A DNA stretch of 64,000 bases from an uncultured Pelagibacteraceae bacterium (lineage in GTDB: Bacteria; Pseudomonadota; Alphaproteobacteria; Pelagibacterales; Pelagibacteraceae): positions 41,190 to 105,189 of the forward strand of contig CABYYJ010000003.1 in the NCBI GenBank assembly GCA_902523185.1. Direction: 5' to 3'. How positions within the stretch are numbered: position 1 is the stretch's first letter; every line of letters begins with the position of its first letter. Under the pieces are notes generated by a model. That model ran no database searches, had not been told where the DNA came from, and saw only the letters and a list, made by a program, of their open reading frames with translations. Both the position numbers and the translations under genes were made by a program. Of the stretch, positions 48,978 through 57,354 are shown in pieces.

Positions 48978-50713
48978 TATTTTATATTTAAAGAAAGAAG
49001 TTTATTAAATGGATTCTCTTTTTTGTCAAACTGTATTATTTTCTCTTTTTTCTTTCTTTCACCTCTAAAAATGTAAGTATCTATTACTTTATCTTTTTTA
49101 TAATTCATGTAAGTCATAAGTTTGTAAAAATTTTCTTTAGAACAACCAAGTAAATTCATCATTTCAGAATTAACTTTAAACCGTTTATCCTTGGTATTTT
49201 CTATAATTTTAAGAAATAGTTTTTCCAATATATCAATTCTTACAAAAAAATTTCTAAATTTTTCAAAACCGCATAATAATAAAAAATCTTTTTCAACTTT
49301 CACATTACTTAAAAAATTTAAACCAGATTTAGGAATTTCATTGTAATTGGACAAATTGTGAAAAATTTTCCATAGATTAATTCGAAACTCTACAGCTTTG
49401 GGCTTTAACATTTTTGGTAAGTAAATGTGATATCTACCAATTTTAATACCCATTCCCCACAATTTCTTTCTTTCCTCTGCTGGTATTAATTTAACTATTT
49501 TTTCTATACTTTCCCTTTTGATTACACCATTATTTTCATAAAGTTGGAATAGCAATCCCCTTAAGTATTGGTTAGATATTTTATATCTTGTTAACTTTAT
49601 TAAGTCCCCTAATAAATCATTTTTATATTTAGAAAGCCATTTGTTTAAATACGCAATCAATTTTAACTTAGAATTTTCATCCAATGAGTCATCTGCAATA
49701 ATCTCTATTTCTGGATTCAAATAATCATTCCCCTTTTTTAATCTTGCTATGGGATAATTTTTCCAGACAATTTTACTCTCTTGATCAATATCTATTTTAC
49801 CCTGTGCTAAAATTTCATCGACTCTTTTAATTAACTCTTTTTCTACACCTTTTCGCGCTGCTTTTTTTATGGATTTTATATCAGTGTCCAAAGTTTTTGG
49901 AGTTACCTCTATATCAAATTTTAATCCTTTTAGTTCTCCCACTAATTGACCATCTATATGAATTTTATTTTTATCATCTATTTCAGTACTCAATACAAGA
50001 TCTTGCTTCAAACTTCTTGAGAGTATACTTATTTTTTTATCAATAAAACTTTTTGTTAGTTCGTCATGTAACTTATCTGAAAGCTTATCCTCTATACTTT
50101 TTGTAAGCTGAACCCAATAATCAGAATTTTCAACCCAATTTTTTTTGTTAGCGACGTAAGACCATGTCCGTACATTTGACAATCTATGAGAGAGCAAATC
50201 TACATTTCCATGATCTCTCTCCAAACCTTTTAATTGTTCTTTCATGAACGAACTTGGTATCTTATTTTTTCTTGTACATAAAAATTTAAAAACTTTATCT
50301 ATTACATTAATATGCTGACCATAAGCTTTTTTTTCAAAATCTGGAATTTGACAACATTCCCATAGTAACTCTAAGTTTTTATTATAGATAATATTATTTA
50401 AACCTTTTTTTAAAAAAAATCTTAACACACTCTCATCAAGTGAGTCATTTGTTCTTAATAAACTCTTTTTTGTTGGTTTAAGCTCAAGAGAGTCAATTAA
50501 TCTCTCAGGACTATTAAAATCTAATTTTGAATTTCTCCAATAAATTGTCCTAGTATCAGGAAGCTGATGCTTTTCTATTTTTTCTATTTCATCTGAATTT
50601 AAAGTTTCGCAATCACCAGTAGTACCAAATCCCCCATCATTTTTATATCTGCCTGCACGGCCAGCTATTTGAGACATTTCAACAAGATTAAGTCTTCTAG
50701 TTTTTTTTTCCAT
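48977..50713 (-). CDS. SUV3-like helicase, C-terminal part (separated by a frameshift)
   Basis: A 578-codon frame starting ATGGAAAAAAAAACTAG. It begins just before helicase motif VI (MSQIAGRAGRYKNDGGFG), so it cannot be a stand-alone helicase. It continues the frame of 50697-51443 once a single A is removed from the nine-A run at 50701-50709. The remainder is helical, with EIIADDSLDENSKLKLIAYLNKWL and GIKIGRYHIYLPKMLKPKA, as in alphaproteobacterial SUV3-type helicases. Together the parts would make about 821 residues. It is upstream of terB and fdxA. Confidence 0.8.
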   Translation of the reverse strand: MEKKTRRLNLVEMSQIAGRAGRYKNDGGFGTTGDCETLNSDEIEKIEKHQLPDTRTIYWRNSKLDFNSPERLIDSLELKPTKKSLLRTNDSLDESVLRFFLKKGLNNIIYNKNLELLWECCQIPDFEKKAYGQHINVIDKVFKFLCTRKNKIPSSFMKEQLKGLERDHGNVDLLSHRLSNVRTWSYVANKKNWVENSDYWVQLTKSIEDKLSDKLHDELTKSFIDKKISILSRSLKQDLVLSTEIDDKNKIHIDGQLVGELKGLKFDIEVTPKTLDTDIKSIKKAARKGVEKELIKRVDEILAQGKIDIDQESKIVWKNYPIARLKKGNDYLNPEIEIIADDSLDENSKLKLIAYLNKWLSKYKNDLLGDLIKLTRYKISNQYLRGLLFQLYENNGVIKRESIEKIVKLIPAEERKKLWGMGIKIGRYHIYLPKMLKPKAVEFRINLWKIFHNLSNYNEIPKSGLNFLSNVKVEKDFLLLCGFEKFRNFFVRIDILEKLFLKIIENTKDKRFKVNSEMMNLLGCSKENFYKLMTYMNYKKDKVIDTYIFRGERKKKEKIIQFDKKENPFNKLLSLNIK

Positions 50714-51443
50714 CAAATTTTTTCAAATTAGAAAAATAAATTTCATTAATGTCCATATTTAAACCCATCCCAATAGCATCAGTTGCTATTAAATAATCCA
50801 CATCACCAGATTGATATAATCCAACCTGTGAATTTCTAGTTTTTGGACTAAGAGAACCCATAATTACAGCTGCACCACCTTTTTGTCTTCTTACTAACTC
50901 TGCAATGGCATAAACTTCCTCAATTGAAAAAGCGATTATTGCCACTTTTCTTTCTAGTCTCGAGATTTTTTTAATTCCAGAATAACTAAGTTTAGAAAAT
51001 CTATCTTTTTTTTCAAATTCGACCCCATTTACTAGTTCTGAAATAATCTTTTCCATTATTTGGGAACCTAAAAACATTGTTAACATTGAGCCTCGAGATT
51101 CCAACATTCTCTCAGTAAAAATATGACCTCTTTCGCGATCAGCACACATTTGTATTTCATCTATTGCAACAAACTCCACATCTTTATTTTTAGGCATTGA
51201 CTCAACTGTACAAATAAAATAACTCGCTGTGCTTGGAATAATTTTTTCTTCGCCGGTAATTAGTGCAACTTTTTCAATACCAACTTTTTGTACGCATTTA
51301 TCGTAGACCTCTCTTGCAAGCAGTCTCAGAGGTAAACCAAAAATACCGTCGTTGTACTCAAGCATTTTTTCTATAGCTATGTAAGTTTTTCCTGTATTAG
51401 TGGGTCCCAATAAGGCTGTAATTTTATGAGGATGGCTTTTCAT
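50697..51443 (-). CDS. SUV3-like helicase, N-terminal part (frameshifted)
   Basis: A 248-residue frame with helicase motifs I (GPTNTGKT, 13-20), Ia (LPLRLLAREVY), II (AIDEIQMCADRERG), III region (MLTMFLGSQI) and V (IATDAIGMGLNMDI), ending FDGKKN-stop. Homologues continue as FDG(K/R)(K/R)xRRLxxxEMxQIAGRAGR, which is exactly the start of the following frame. The break is at nine A: eight would keep the frame. Sequencing error, a real mutation, or slippage during transcription are all possible. First gene of the operon. Confidence 0.85.
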   Translation of the reverse strand: MKSHPHKITALLGPTNTGKTYIAIEKMLEYNDGIFGLPLRLLAREVYDKCVQKVGIEKVALITGEEKIIPSTASYFICTVESMPKNKDVEFVAIDEIQMCADRERGHIFTERMLESRGSMLTMFLGSQIMEKIISELVNGVEFEKKDRFSKLSYSGIKKISRLERKVAIIAFSIEEVYAIAELVRRQKGGAAVIMGSLSPKTRNSQVGLYQSGDVDYLIATDAIGMGLNMDINEIYFSNLKKFDGKKN

Positions 51444-51557
51444 TTTTTTGTGTTAGCTATTTTTTTTTATACTATATGTAGACCACCATTGAGAACAAAA
51501 TAAGATTAAAACATGACCGAATCAATTTGTCAAATGTTCCTATCAGCAATATTTGAT

Positions 51558-51587
51558 TTGACTTTTAATAGGCAGTCCCCGTATAGC
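51558..51587 (+). promoter_or_regulatory. Putative promoter giving a very short leader
   Basis: TTGACT (51558-51563), an 18-base spacer and TATAGC (51582-51587) lie 13 bases before the aminotransferase ATG at 51601. Initiation would be near 51594, leaving about seven bases of leader. No Shine-Dalgarno is present, so translation may be nearly leaderless. The rest of the 157-base gap from 51444 shows nothing further. Confidence 0.45.
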
Positions 51588-51600
51588 TTTTACAAATTAA

Positions 51601-52839
51601 ATGGTCTCTAAAGTAAAAAAAAATATTTTAAAATTAAAAGAATCTGCAACATTAGCGATTAACGAAAAATCAAAAAAATTGATCAAAAATGGTAAAAAAA
51701 TCTACAGATTTGGTTTTGGACAATCTCCATTTCAAATACCTGAAAAAATTGTTGAAACTTTAAAAATAAACGCTCATAGAAAAGAATATTTACCAATTCA
51801 AGGTTTGCCAGAATTAAGAGAAAAAATATCAAAATATTTACAAAAAAGAACTGGAGTTAATTACTCAAAAGACAATATATTAATTACTCCTGGCTCTAAA
51901 GAAGCAATGTTACTGATGCACGTTGCATTTAATGGTGAAATCATCACTCCAGCCCCTAGTTGGGTTTCTTATGAACCTCAAGCAGAGATTGGAACTAACA
52001 AAGTTCACTGGCTTGAAACATCAAGAGAAAATAATTGGTTTCCAACAGCAAATGAGCTCGAGAATAAATTGAAAACTTTAGGAAAAAACAAAAACTTAAT
52101 TTTAATTTTAAATTCACCAAATAACCCATCTGGTACTATTTGTAACAATTTAAAAGAATTAGCTAAAATATCAAAAAAATATAATTTAATTATTTTGTCT
52201 GATGAGATTTATACTGACTTATCTTTTGATAATAGTTACGACTCAATTTCTAAATATTATCCTGGGTCAACATTTATAAGTGGAGGCTTGAGTAAATGGT
52301 GTGGTGCAGGTGGTTGGAGATTAGGTTTTTTAGCAGTACCAAATGGTATGAAAGATTTTATGAAAAGCTTGAAATCTTTAGCTAGCGAGTCATACTCTAC
52401 TGTTAATACACCGACACAGTTTGCAGCAGTTGAGGCGTATAAAGGCAATTACGAAAATTACAAACTAAAAGTTAGAAGAATTTTGAATGCAGTAGGGACA
52501 TATGTTTATAATAATTTAAAATCAAATAAAGTTTTAATAAATCCACCGCAAGGAGCATTCTATTTGATGCCTGAATTTAAAAACAAAAAATTTAAAACTT
52601 CAGCTCAATTATGTGACGTAATACTAAAAGAGACAGGTGTTGCAATGCTTCCTGGATCGGATTTTGGCTTTAAACCAAAAAAAATGTTAACAAGATTAAG
52701 CTATACAGACTTTGACGGAATAGAATTTTTTAAAAATGTATCAAGTTATAAATCTATTAGTGAGGAGATGGTCAAGACCTATGCCCCAAATGTAGTTGAA
52801 GGTGTAACAAAGCTATCAAATTGGGCCAAAAATTTATAA
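51601..52839 (+). CDS. Class I/II PLP aminotransferase (aspartate-aminotransferase-like)
   Basis: A 412-residue fold-type I aminotransferase with ILITPGSKEAMLLM, APSWVSYEPQA, LNSPNNPSGTI, ILSDEIYTDL, the PLP-lysine in GGLSKWCGAGGWRLGF (Lys232), and the C-terminal TRLSYTDFDG with the carboxylate-binding Arg. The SKWCGAGGWRLG signature marks a subgroup different from the usual AspC/AAT of alphaproteobacteria; the exact substrates are unknown. It stands alone, upstream of the TRAP transporter genes. Confidence 0.88.
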   Translation: MVSKVKKNILKLKESATLAINEKSKKLIKNGKKIYRFGFGQSPFQIPEKIVETLKINAHRKEYLPIQGLPELREKISKYLQKRTGVNYSKDNILITPGSKEAMLLMHVAFNGEIITPAPSWVSYEPQAEIGTNKVHWLETSRENNWFPTANELENKLKTLGKNKNLILILNSPNNPSGTICNNLKELAKISKKYNLIILSDEIYTDLSFDNSYDSISKYYPGSTFISGGLSKWCGAGGWRLGFLAVPNGMKDFMKSLKSLASESYSTVNTPTQFAAVEAYKGNYENYKLKVRRILNAVGTYVYNNLKSNKVLINPPQGAFYLMPEFKNKKFKTSAQLCDVILKETGVAMLPGSDFGFKPKKMLTRLSYTDFDGIEFFKNVSSYKSISEEMVKTYAPNVVEGVTKLSNWAKNL

Positions 52840-52847
52840 GAATCTCT

Positions 52848-52876
52848 TTGACCTCAATTAAATTACATAGTTAAAT
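52848..52876 (+). promoter_or_regulatory. Putative promoter and ribosome site of the TAXI-TRAP genes
   Basis: TTGACC (52848-52853), a 17-base spacer and TTAAAT (52871-52876) precede a clear Shine-Dalgarno AGAGGAG (52891-52897), five bases before the ATG at 52903. The strong ribosome site fits the high expression expected for a periplasmic binding protein. Confidence 0.55.
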
Positions 52877-52902
52877 TAATCATTATAACAAGAGGAGTAC
52901 AC

Positions 52903-53901
52903 ATGAAAAAAATGACGTCATTGATTTCTGCGGTACTAGTAATGTTTGCTTTTTCAAGCCCCATTACTTCAATCGCAAAATCAGCAGAGTTCTTTTCAAT
53001 AGGAACTGGAGGACCAACTGGTGTTTATTTCCAAGTAGGAAATGCTGTTTGTAAAATGGTAGCAACAATACAATCAGCAGATCACGGTAGAAAAAAAGGA
53101 ACAGATAAAGCATATAGATGTTCTGCCCCATCAACAGGAGGATCTACTTATAATATTGGTCAAATAATGCAAGGTGAGTTACAGTTTGGTGTTGCACAAT
53201 CAGATTGGCAGTACCATGCTTATAACGGAACTAGACCTGATAAAGTAAAGCCTTACGACAAGTTAAGAGCAGTATTTTCAGCTCACCCGGAACCATTTCA
53301 AATTATTGCTAGAAAAGGTTCTAGAATAAAAGACTGGAATTCACTTAAAGGAAAAAAAGTAAATATTGGTAATCCTGGCTCAGGTCAAAGAGGTACTTTT
53401 GAAGTTCTTATGGAAGCTCACGGTGTAGATACTGGATATTTTGGATCTACTTCTGAACTTACATCTTCAGAACAATCAGGTGCACTTTGCGATAAGAAAA
53501 TAGATGCATTTGGATACACCGTAGGTGTTCCTAATGCTGGTGTTGCACAGTCAACAGATGGATGTGGAGCAAGCATAATAAATTTAGATACAGATGCAGT
53601 TAAAAAACTTGTAGCTGATAATCCTTTTTATGCATTTGCAACTATACCAAAAGGAACGTACAAAACTTCTAAAAAAGACGTAACTACTTTTGGCGTGATG
53701 GCATCTTTCGTAACAAGTGCAGACGTATCAGATGACTTAGTTTATGCAGTAACAAAAGCTGTTTTTGAAAATTTAGATAGTTTCAAAAAACAACATCCTG
53801 CATTTGCAAATCTAGATCCTAAAAAAATGATCAAAGATGGTTTATCTGCTCCGTTACACCCAGGTGCAATTAAATACTATAAAGAAAAAGGCTTAATGTA
53901 A
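52903..53901 (+). CDS. TAXI-family TRAP transporter solute-binding protein
   Basis: Periplasmic receptor of a TRAP uptake system. The 332 residues have a signal peptide (about 1-27, SSPITSIAKSA) and the TAXI signature FFSIGTGGPTGVYFQVGNAVCKMV right after it, then STGGSTYNIGQIMQGELQFGVAQSDW and a type-II periplasmic fold. TAXI receptors are known for glutamate or dicarboxylates; the ligand here is unknown. A terminator lies between it and the permease gene, so the receptor is probably made in excess. Confidence 0.93.
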   Translation: MKKMTSLISAVLVMFAFSSPITSIAKSAEFFSIGTGGPTGVYFQVGNAVCKMVATIQSADHGRKKGTDKAYRCSAPSTGGSTYNIGQIMQGELQFGVAQSDWQYHAYNGTRPDKVKPYDKLRAVFSAHPEPFQIIARKGSRIKDWNSLKGKKVNIGNPGSGQRGTFEVLMEAHGVDTGYFGSTSELTSSEQSGALCDKKIDAFGYTVGVPNAGVAQSTDGCGASIINLDTDAVKKLVADNPFYAFATIPKGTYKTSKKDVTTFGVMASFVTSADVSDDLVYAVTKAVFENLDSFKKQHPAFANLDPKKMIKDGLSAPLHPGAIKYYKEKGLM

Positions 53902-53914
53902 GCTAAGAAAGTTT

Positions 53915-53946
53915 AAGGCCCAGTTGAAAGACTGGGCCTTTTTTTT
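53915..53946 (+). terminator. Intrinsic terminator between TRAP receptor and permease
   Basis: AAGGCCCAGT (53915-53924) and ACTGGGCCTT (53931-53940) make a ten-base-pair stem with loop TGAAAG, followed by T to 53946. Partial read-through would give low permease and high receptor levels from one promoter. Confidence 0.92.
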
Positions 53947-53957
53947 ATGCTCATCAA

Positions 53958-56318
53958 ATGTCACAAGTAAATGAAAGTTTTTTTAAGAAGCACGATGATG
54001 AAGGTGGCTCAAGAAGAATCCTCAAAAGCTGGAATCTAAAGTTAGTTGGTTTTTTAGCTATAACCTGGTCATTGTTTCAATTATGGTATGCTTCGCCACT
54101 CCCATTTTTATTAGACTTTGGAAAATTAATTGATGTTCCTGCAAGAGCAATTCATCTAGCTTTTGGAATGGGTCTTTGTTTTTTAGCTTACCCAGCACTA
54201 AAATCAAAAAGAAATTCATCAATTAATATTTTTGATTTTATATTAGCTTTAGTTTCTATCCTAGCTACGTTTTATCTGGTCATAGAATATGAGGGTTTAG
54301 TTTATAGGCAGGGCATTCTTTCCTCAGTTGAACTCTTTGGTTTAAAGATTTCTTATGAACTAATTCTCGGAAGCATAGGAATCTTACTTCTTTTAGAGGC
54401 AACTAGAAGAGCGATTGGAATTCCACTGGTAGCTATAGCTTTAATATTTTTATTATTTTCAATTTTTGGACAAAAAATGCCAGATTTAATTTCTCACCAA
54501 GGTTTATCGTTAACAAGACTTGTTGGCTATCATTGGTTTGGTGGGGAAGCGATCTTTGGAATACCTATAAGTGTTTCTGTGAGTTTTATTTTTCTTTTTG
54601 TTTTATTTGGAGCAACTTTAGATGCTGCTGGAGGTGGGAAATATTTTCTTAACCTCGCATTTGCACTAGTAGGTAGGATGAGAGGAGGTCCTGCTAAAGC
54701 CGCTATTTTAGCTTCTGGACTAACTGGACTAATTTCTGGATCATCAGTAGCAAATACTGTGACAACTGGAACTTTTACGATTCCAATAATGAAAAGAACA
54801 GGTCTTACTTCAACAAAAGCAGGAGCTATCGAAGTTGCTGCATCTGTGAACGGACAAATTATGCCGCCAATCATGGGGGCGGCAGCTTTTGTTATGGCAG
54901 AATTGTTAGGAATTTCATATTTCACAGTGATTACTCACGCATTTCTACCTGCAATTATTTCTTACATAGCTTTATTTTATATCTCGCATCTTGAGTCGGT
55001 AAAATTAAATATAAAAGGACTACCAGATGATCAAATACCGCCATTAGGAAAAACATTTTTAAGTGGAATTCATTTTTTAATACCAATATTTATACTAGTT
55101 TATTTATTACTAGTTGAACGATGGACAGCGGCGTCTGCAGTATTTTACTCAATTTTATCTCTATTCATAATAATAATTGTTAGAGAGGTTTTTACTGCAA
55201 TTAGATTGAACGAGAGTTTCTTAAGTGGATTAAGAGAAGGGTACAATAAAGTCATCACCGGATTGGAAAAAGGAGCTCTTAATATGATTAGCGTAGCAAT
55301 AGCTATTGCGACTGCTGGAATAATTGTTGGTGCAGTAGCATCGACTGGTTTAAGCAACAATCTAATAGTTATTGTAGAGGCAATCTCTGGAGGAAATGTA
55401 ATCACACTACTTTTGTTAACTGCGGTACTTTGCATTATTTTAGGAATGGGTTTACCCACTACAGCTAACTATTTAGTTGTAGCTGCTTTGATGGCTCAAG
55501 TAGTCGTAGAAGTAGGAAGCGCCTCTGGATATGTCTTTCCTTTAATTGCTATTCATTTATATGTTTTCTACTATGGTTTAATGGCAGATGTCACGCCACC
55601 AGTTGGTCTAGCATCTTATGCTGCGGCAGCAATTTCAAAGGCAGATCCAATAAGAACTGGAGTCCAAGCATTTTGGTATAGTTTAAGGACAGGAATTTTA
55701 CCAATTGTATTTATTTTTAATTCTGAACTACTTTTGATCGGTATTGAAAGTTTTTGGCATGGTTTAGTTGTTGTTGTGACCTCTCTTACAGCAATTTTAA
55801 TTTTTACTGCTGCTACTCAAGGATGGTTTATAAATCGACTGAGATGGTATGAAATAATAATATTTTTACTAATTTCAATGTCATTATTTAGACCTGGATA
55901 TATCTTAGATAAATTTTATCCTAAATTTGAAAAACAAGTGCTTCAAGTTGATACATTAAACAGTATTGAATTTGACCCCCAAAGAGAAGTTCACGTCAAA
56001 GTAACAAGAAGGACAGAATACGGTGATAGATATAAACTATTTGTTATTGAGAAAGAAAGCTTTGATAAAAAATTTAATTTTGAGGAATACGGTGTTAATT
56101 TAATTAACGAAGACGGCAGGCTTACAGTTGATACTTTAAAATGGAACGGGTTAGCTAAAAAATCAGGCTTTGAAACAGATGATGTAATTATCGAACTTAA
56201 GATTGAAAATCTTGATAGACCAAACAAGTCTATCATTTATCCATTTTCATTTTTACTAATTGCTATTTTTGGCTATTTAAATTTTAGATCAAAAACAAAA
56301 AAAGACACCCTAGCTTAA
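53958..56318 (+). CDS. TRAP transporter fused permease (DctQM type) with C-terminal DUF3394
   Basis: A 786-residue fused small and large permease. After four N-terminal helices (about 25-150), the DctM part shows GRMRGGPAKAAILASGLTGLISGSSVANTVTTG, NGQIMPPIMGAAAFVMAE and LGMGLPTTANYLVVAAL, typical of TAXI permeases. Residues about 640-760 form a periplasmic domain of DUF3394 type with a PDZ-like end (LAKKSGFETDDVI), then a last helix. It couples solute uptake to an ion gradient. It starts 11 bases after the T run of the terminator. Confidence 0.93.
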   Translation: MSQVNESFFKKHDDEGGSRRILKSWNLKLVGFLAITWSLFQLWYASPLPFLLDFGKLIDVPARAIHLAFGMGLCFLAYPALKSKRNSSINIFDFILALVSILATFYLVIEYEGLVYRQGILSSVELFGLKISYELILGSIGILLLLEATRRAIGIPLVAIALIFLLFSIFGQKMPDLISHQGLSLTRLVGYHWFGGEAIFGIPISVSVSFIFLFVLFGATLDAAGGGKYFLNLAFALVGRMRGGPAKAAILASGLTGLISGSSVANTVTTGTFTIPIMKRTGLTSTKAGAIEVAASVNGQIMPPIMGAAAFVMAELLGISYFTVITHAFLPAIISYIALFYISHLESVKLNIKGLPDDQIPPLGKTFLSGIHFLIPIFILVYLLLVERWTAASAVFYSILSLFIIIIVREVFTAIRLNESFLSGLREGYNKVITGLEKGALNMISVAIAIATAGIIVGAVASTGLSNNLIVIVEAISGGNVITLLLLTAVLCIILGMGLPTTANYLVVAALMAQVVVEVGSASGYVFPLIAIHLYVFYYGLMADVTPPVGLASYAAAAISKADPIRTGVQAFWYSLRTGILPIVFIFNSELLLIGIESFWHGLVVVVTSLTAILIFTAATQGWFINRLRWYEIIIFLLISMSLFRPGYILDKFYPKFEKQVLQVDTLNSIEFDPQREVHVKVTRRTEYGDRYKLFVIEKESFDKKFNFEEYGVNLINEDGRLTVDTLKWNGLAKKSGFETDDVIIELKIENLDRPNKSIIYPFSFLLIAIFGYLNFRSKTKKDTLA

Positions 56319-56351
56319 AAGCTCATTAAATAAACTAGCATTTAAATTTGT

Positions 56352-56402
56352 TTAAGAATTGATTATAACGTATGTTATTACAACGAATACAAGCATTGAC
56401 AT
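56352..56402 (-). CDS. Possible 16-residue membrane mini-protein
   Basis: Minus strand: ATG at 56402 to TAA at 56354-56352, reading MSMLVFVVITYVIINS, a single short hydrophobic helix. A perfect Shine-Dalgarno GGAGGT (56414-56409) lies exactly six bases before the ATG, rare in such AT-rich DNA, with a TATATT-like box further upstream. This is all that supports it; no family is known. It lies in the 337-base gap 56319-56655, which otherwise holds only the 49-residue ORF. Confidence 0.4.
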   Translation of the reverse strand: MSMLVFVVITYVIINS

Positions 56403-56447
56403 AAAATTACCTCCAAAATTAAAATATATATTTAATTTGTTAAAATT

Positions 56448-56597
56448 ATGATTAGCTGGTTGTATTTACTGTTTTGTAAAATTGGTATTCACAGGTACGA
56501 AAAGATTGATATTAATTACAGTTTTGGACCTGGTGGTTCAACTGAGACGATAAGATGTAAAGATTGTGGAATTAAAAAAATTAGACGAAAAAATTGA
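56448..56597 (+). CDS. Small zinc-ribbon-like protein
   Basis: 49 codons from ATG 56448 to TGA 56595-56597. The product has LFCKIGIHRYEK near the start and RCKDCGIKKIRRKN at the end, a C-x4-H ... CxxC layout that could bind one zinc, similar in design to small DUF1660-type proteins found in phages and marine bacteria. No clear Shine-Dalgarno is visible. It may be a real small gene; evidence is the paired Cys/His motif and the intact frame in an otherwise gene-free gap. Confidence 0.5.
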   Translation: MISWLYLLFCKIGIHRYEKIDINYSFGPGGSTETIRCKDCGIKKIRRKN

Positions 56598-56655
56598 AAT
56601 CAGCTAAGTAAGAAAACCGCAGTGAAACTTACTTGAAAATAATTTAATTTAATCC

Positions 56656-57354
56656 ATGAAATTTTTTCTAAAAGCATCATTTTTAATATTAATTCACTTC
56701 TCATCATTAACAGCAGAAGTAAATTTTCAACAAAAAAAATTTTATTATGAAAACCTTGTCAAAAATTGGTCTAAAATATTTCCAGACAGCAACAGGAATG
56801 CTGCAGGTCCAAGGTTTTTCAAATATTTAATAGATCAAAACTTAACTTATGACGAGTTTAAAGAGTATAATAAATTTTATTGCCCTGTTTCAGGTTCTTT
56901 AATCAATCCAGGAGAAAAACCTGATTATATCTATGTTAAGGAGTTAAGAACACAAAAAAATATTTGTGGTGAGCTTTATAGATGTTGTTGGCCTTGTTCC
57001 TGTGATCTAATGAGTTATACAAAAGTTAAAACAATTAAACACAAGTTTAAAGACGGTCTTAAAAAAATTGATGTTTTACTAATTAACAATCCTTGTTCAA
57101 AAAAAGATTTTCCTGCGGAAGTAAATAGAAATTATTTTTGTAAAAATCAAAGACTAAATGATGACGAAGTATTTGTAGTCGACGGTAAGCTTGTGATAGG
57201 TCTTTTGTATGAAGCCAAAAAATGTCAGAAAGCTGATATCAAAAAGATAGAAGCCAATGAAATTACAGGTAGATTTTGTGCTTTTAAAAACGATATTCCG
57301 TTAGAAGAAATGAATATTGGTATGGGTGATATTTTTATTAGGATGGCGAGATAG
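56656..57354 (+). CDS. Secreted cysteine-rich protein, unknown function
   Basis: A 232-residue protein with a signal peptide (about 1-20, SFLILIHFSSLTAE). The mature part has ten cysteines, five of them in one cluster NICGELYRCCWPCSC (about residues 102-116), plus single ones in FYCPVSG, NNPCSK, YFCKNQ, KKCQK and RFCAF. It is probably disulfide-linked or metal-binding in the periplasm. The family is not recognised. Its 3' end overlaps the convergent FG-GAP gene by 17 bases. A DsbB (42309-42785) for disulfide formation is encoded elsewhere in the window. Confidence 0.7.
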   Translation: MKFFLKASFLILIHFSSLTAEVNFQQKKFYYENLVKNWSKIFPDSNRNAAGPRFFKYLIDQNLTYDEFKEYNKFYCPVSGSLINPGEKPDYIYVKELRTQKNICGELYRCCWPCSCDLMSYTKVKTIKHKFKDGLKKIDVLLINNPCSKKDFPAEVNRNYFCKNQRLNDDEVFVVDGKLVIGLLYEAKKCQKADIKKIEANEITGRFCAFKNDIPLEEMNIGMGDIFIRMAR

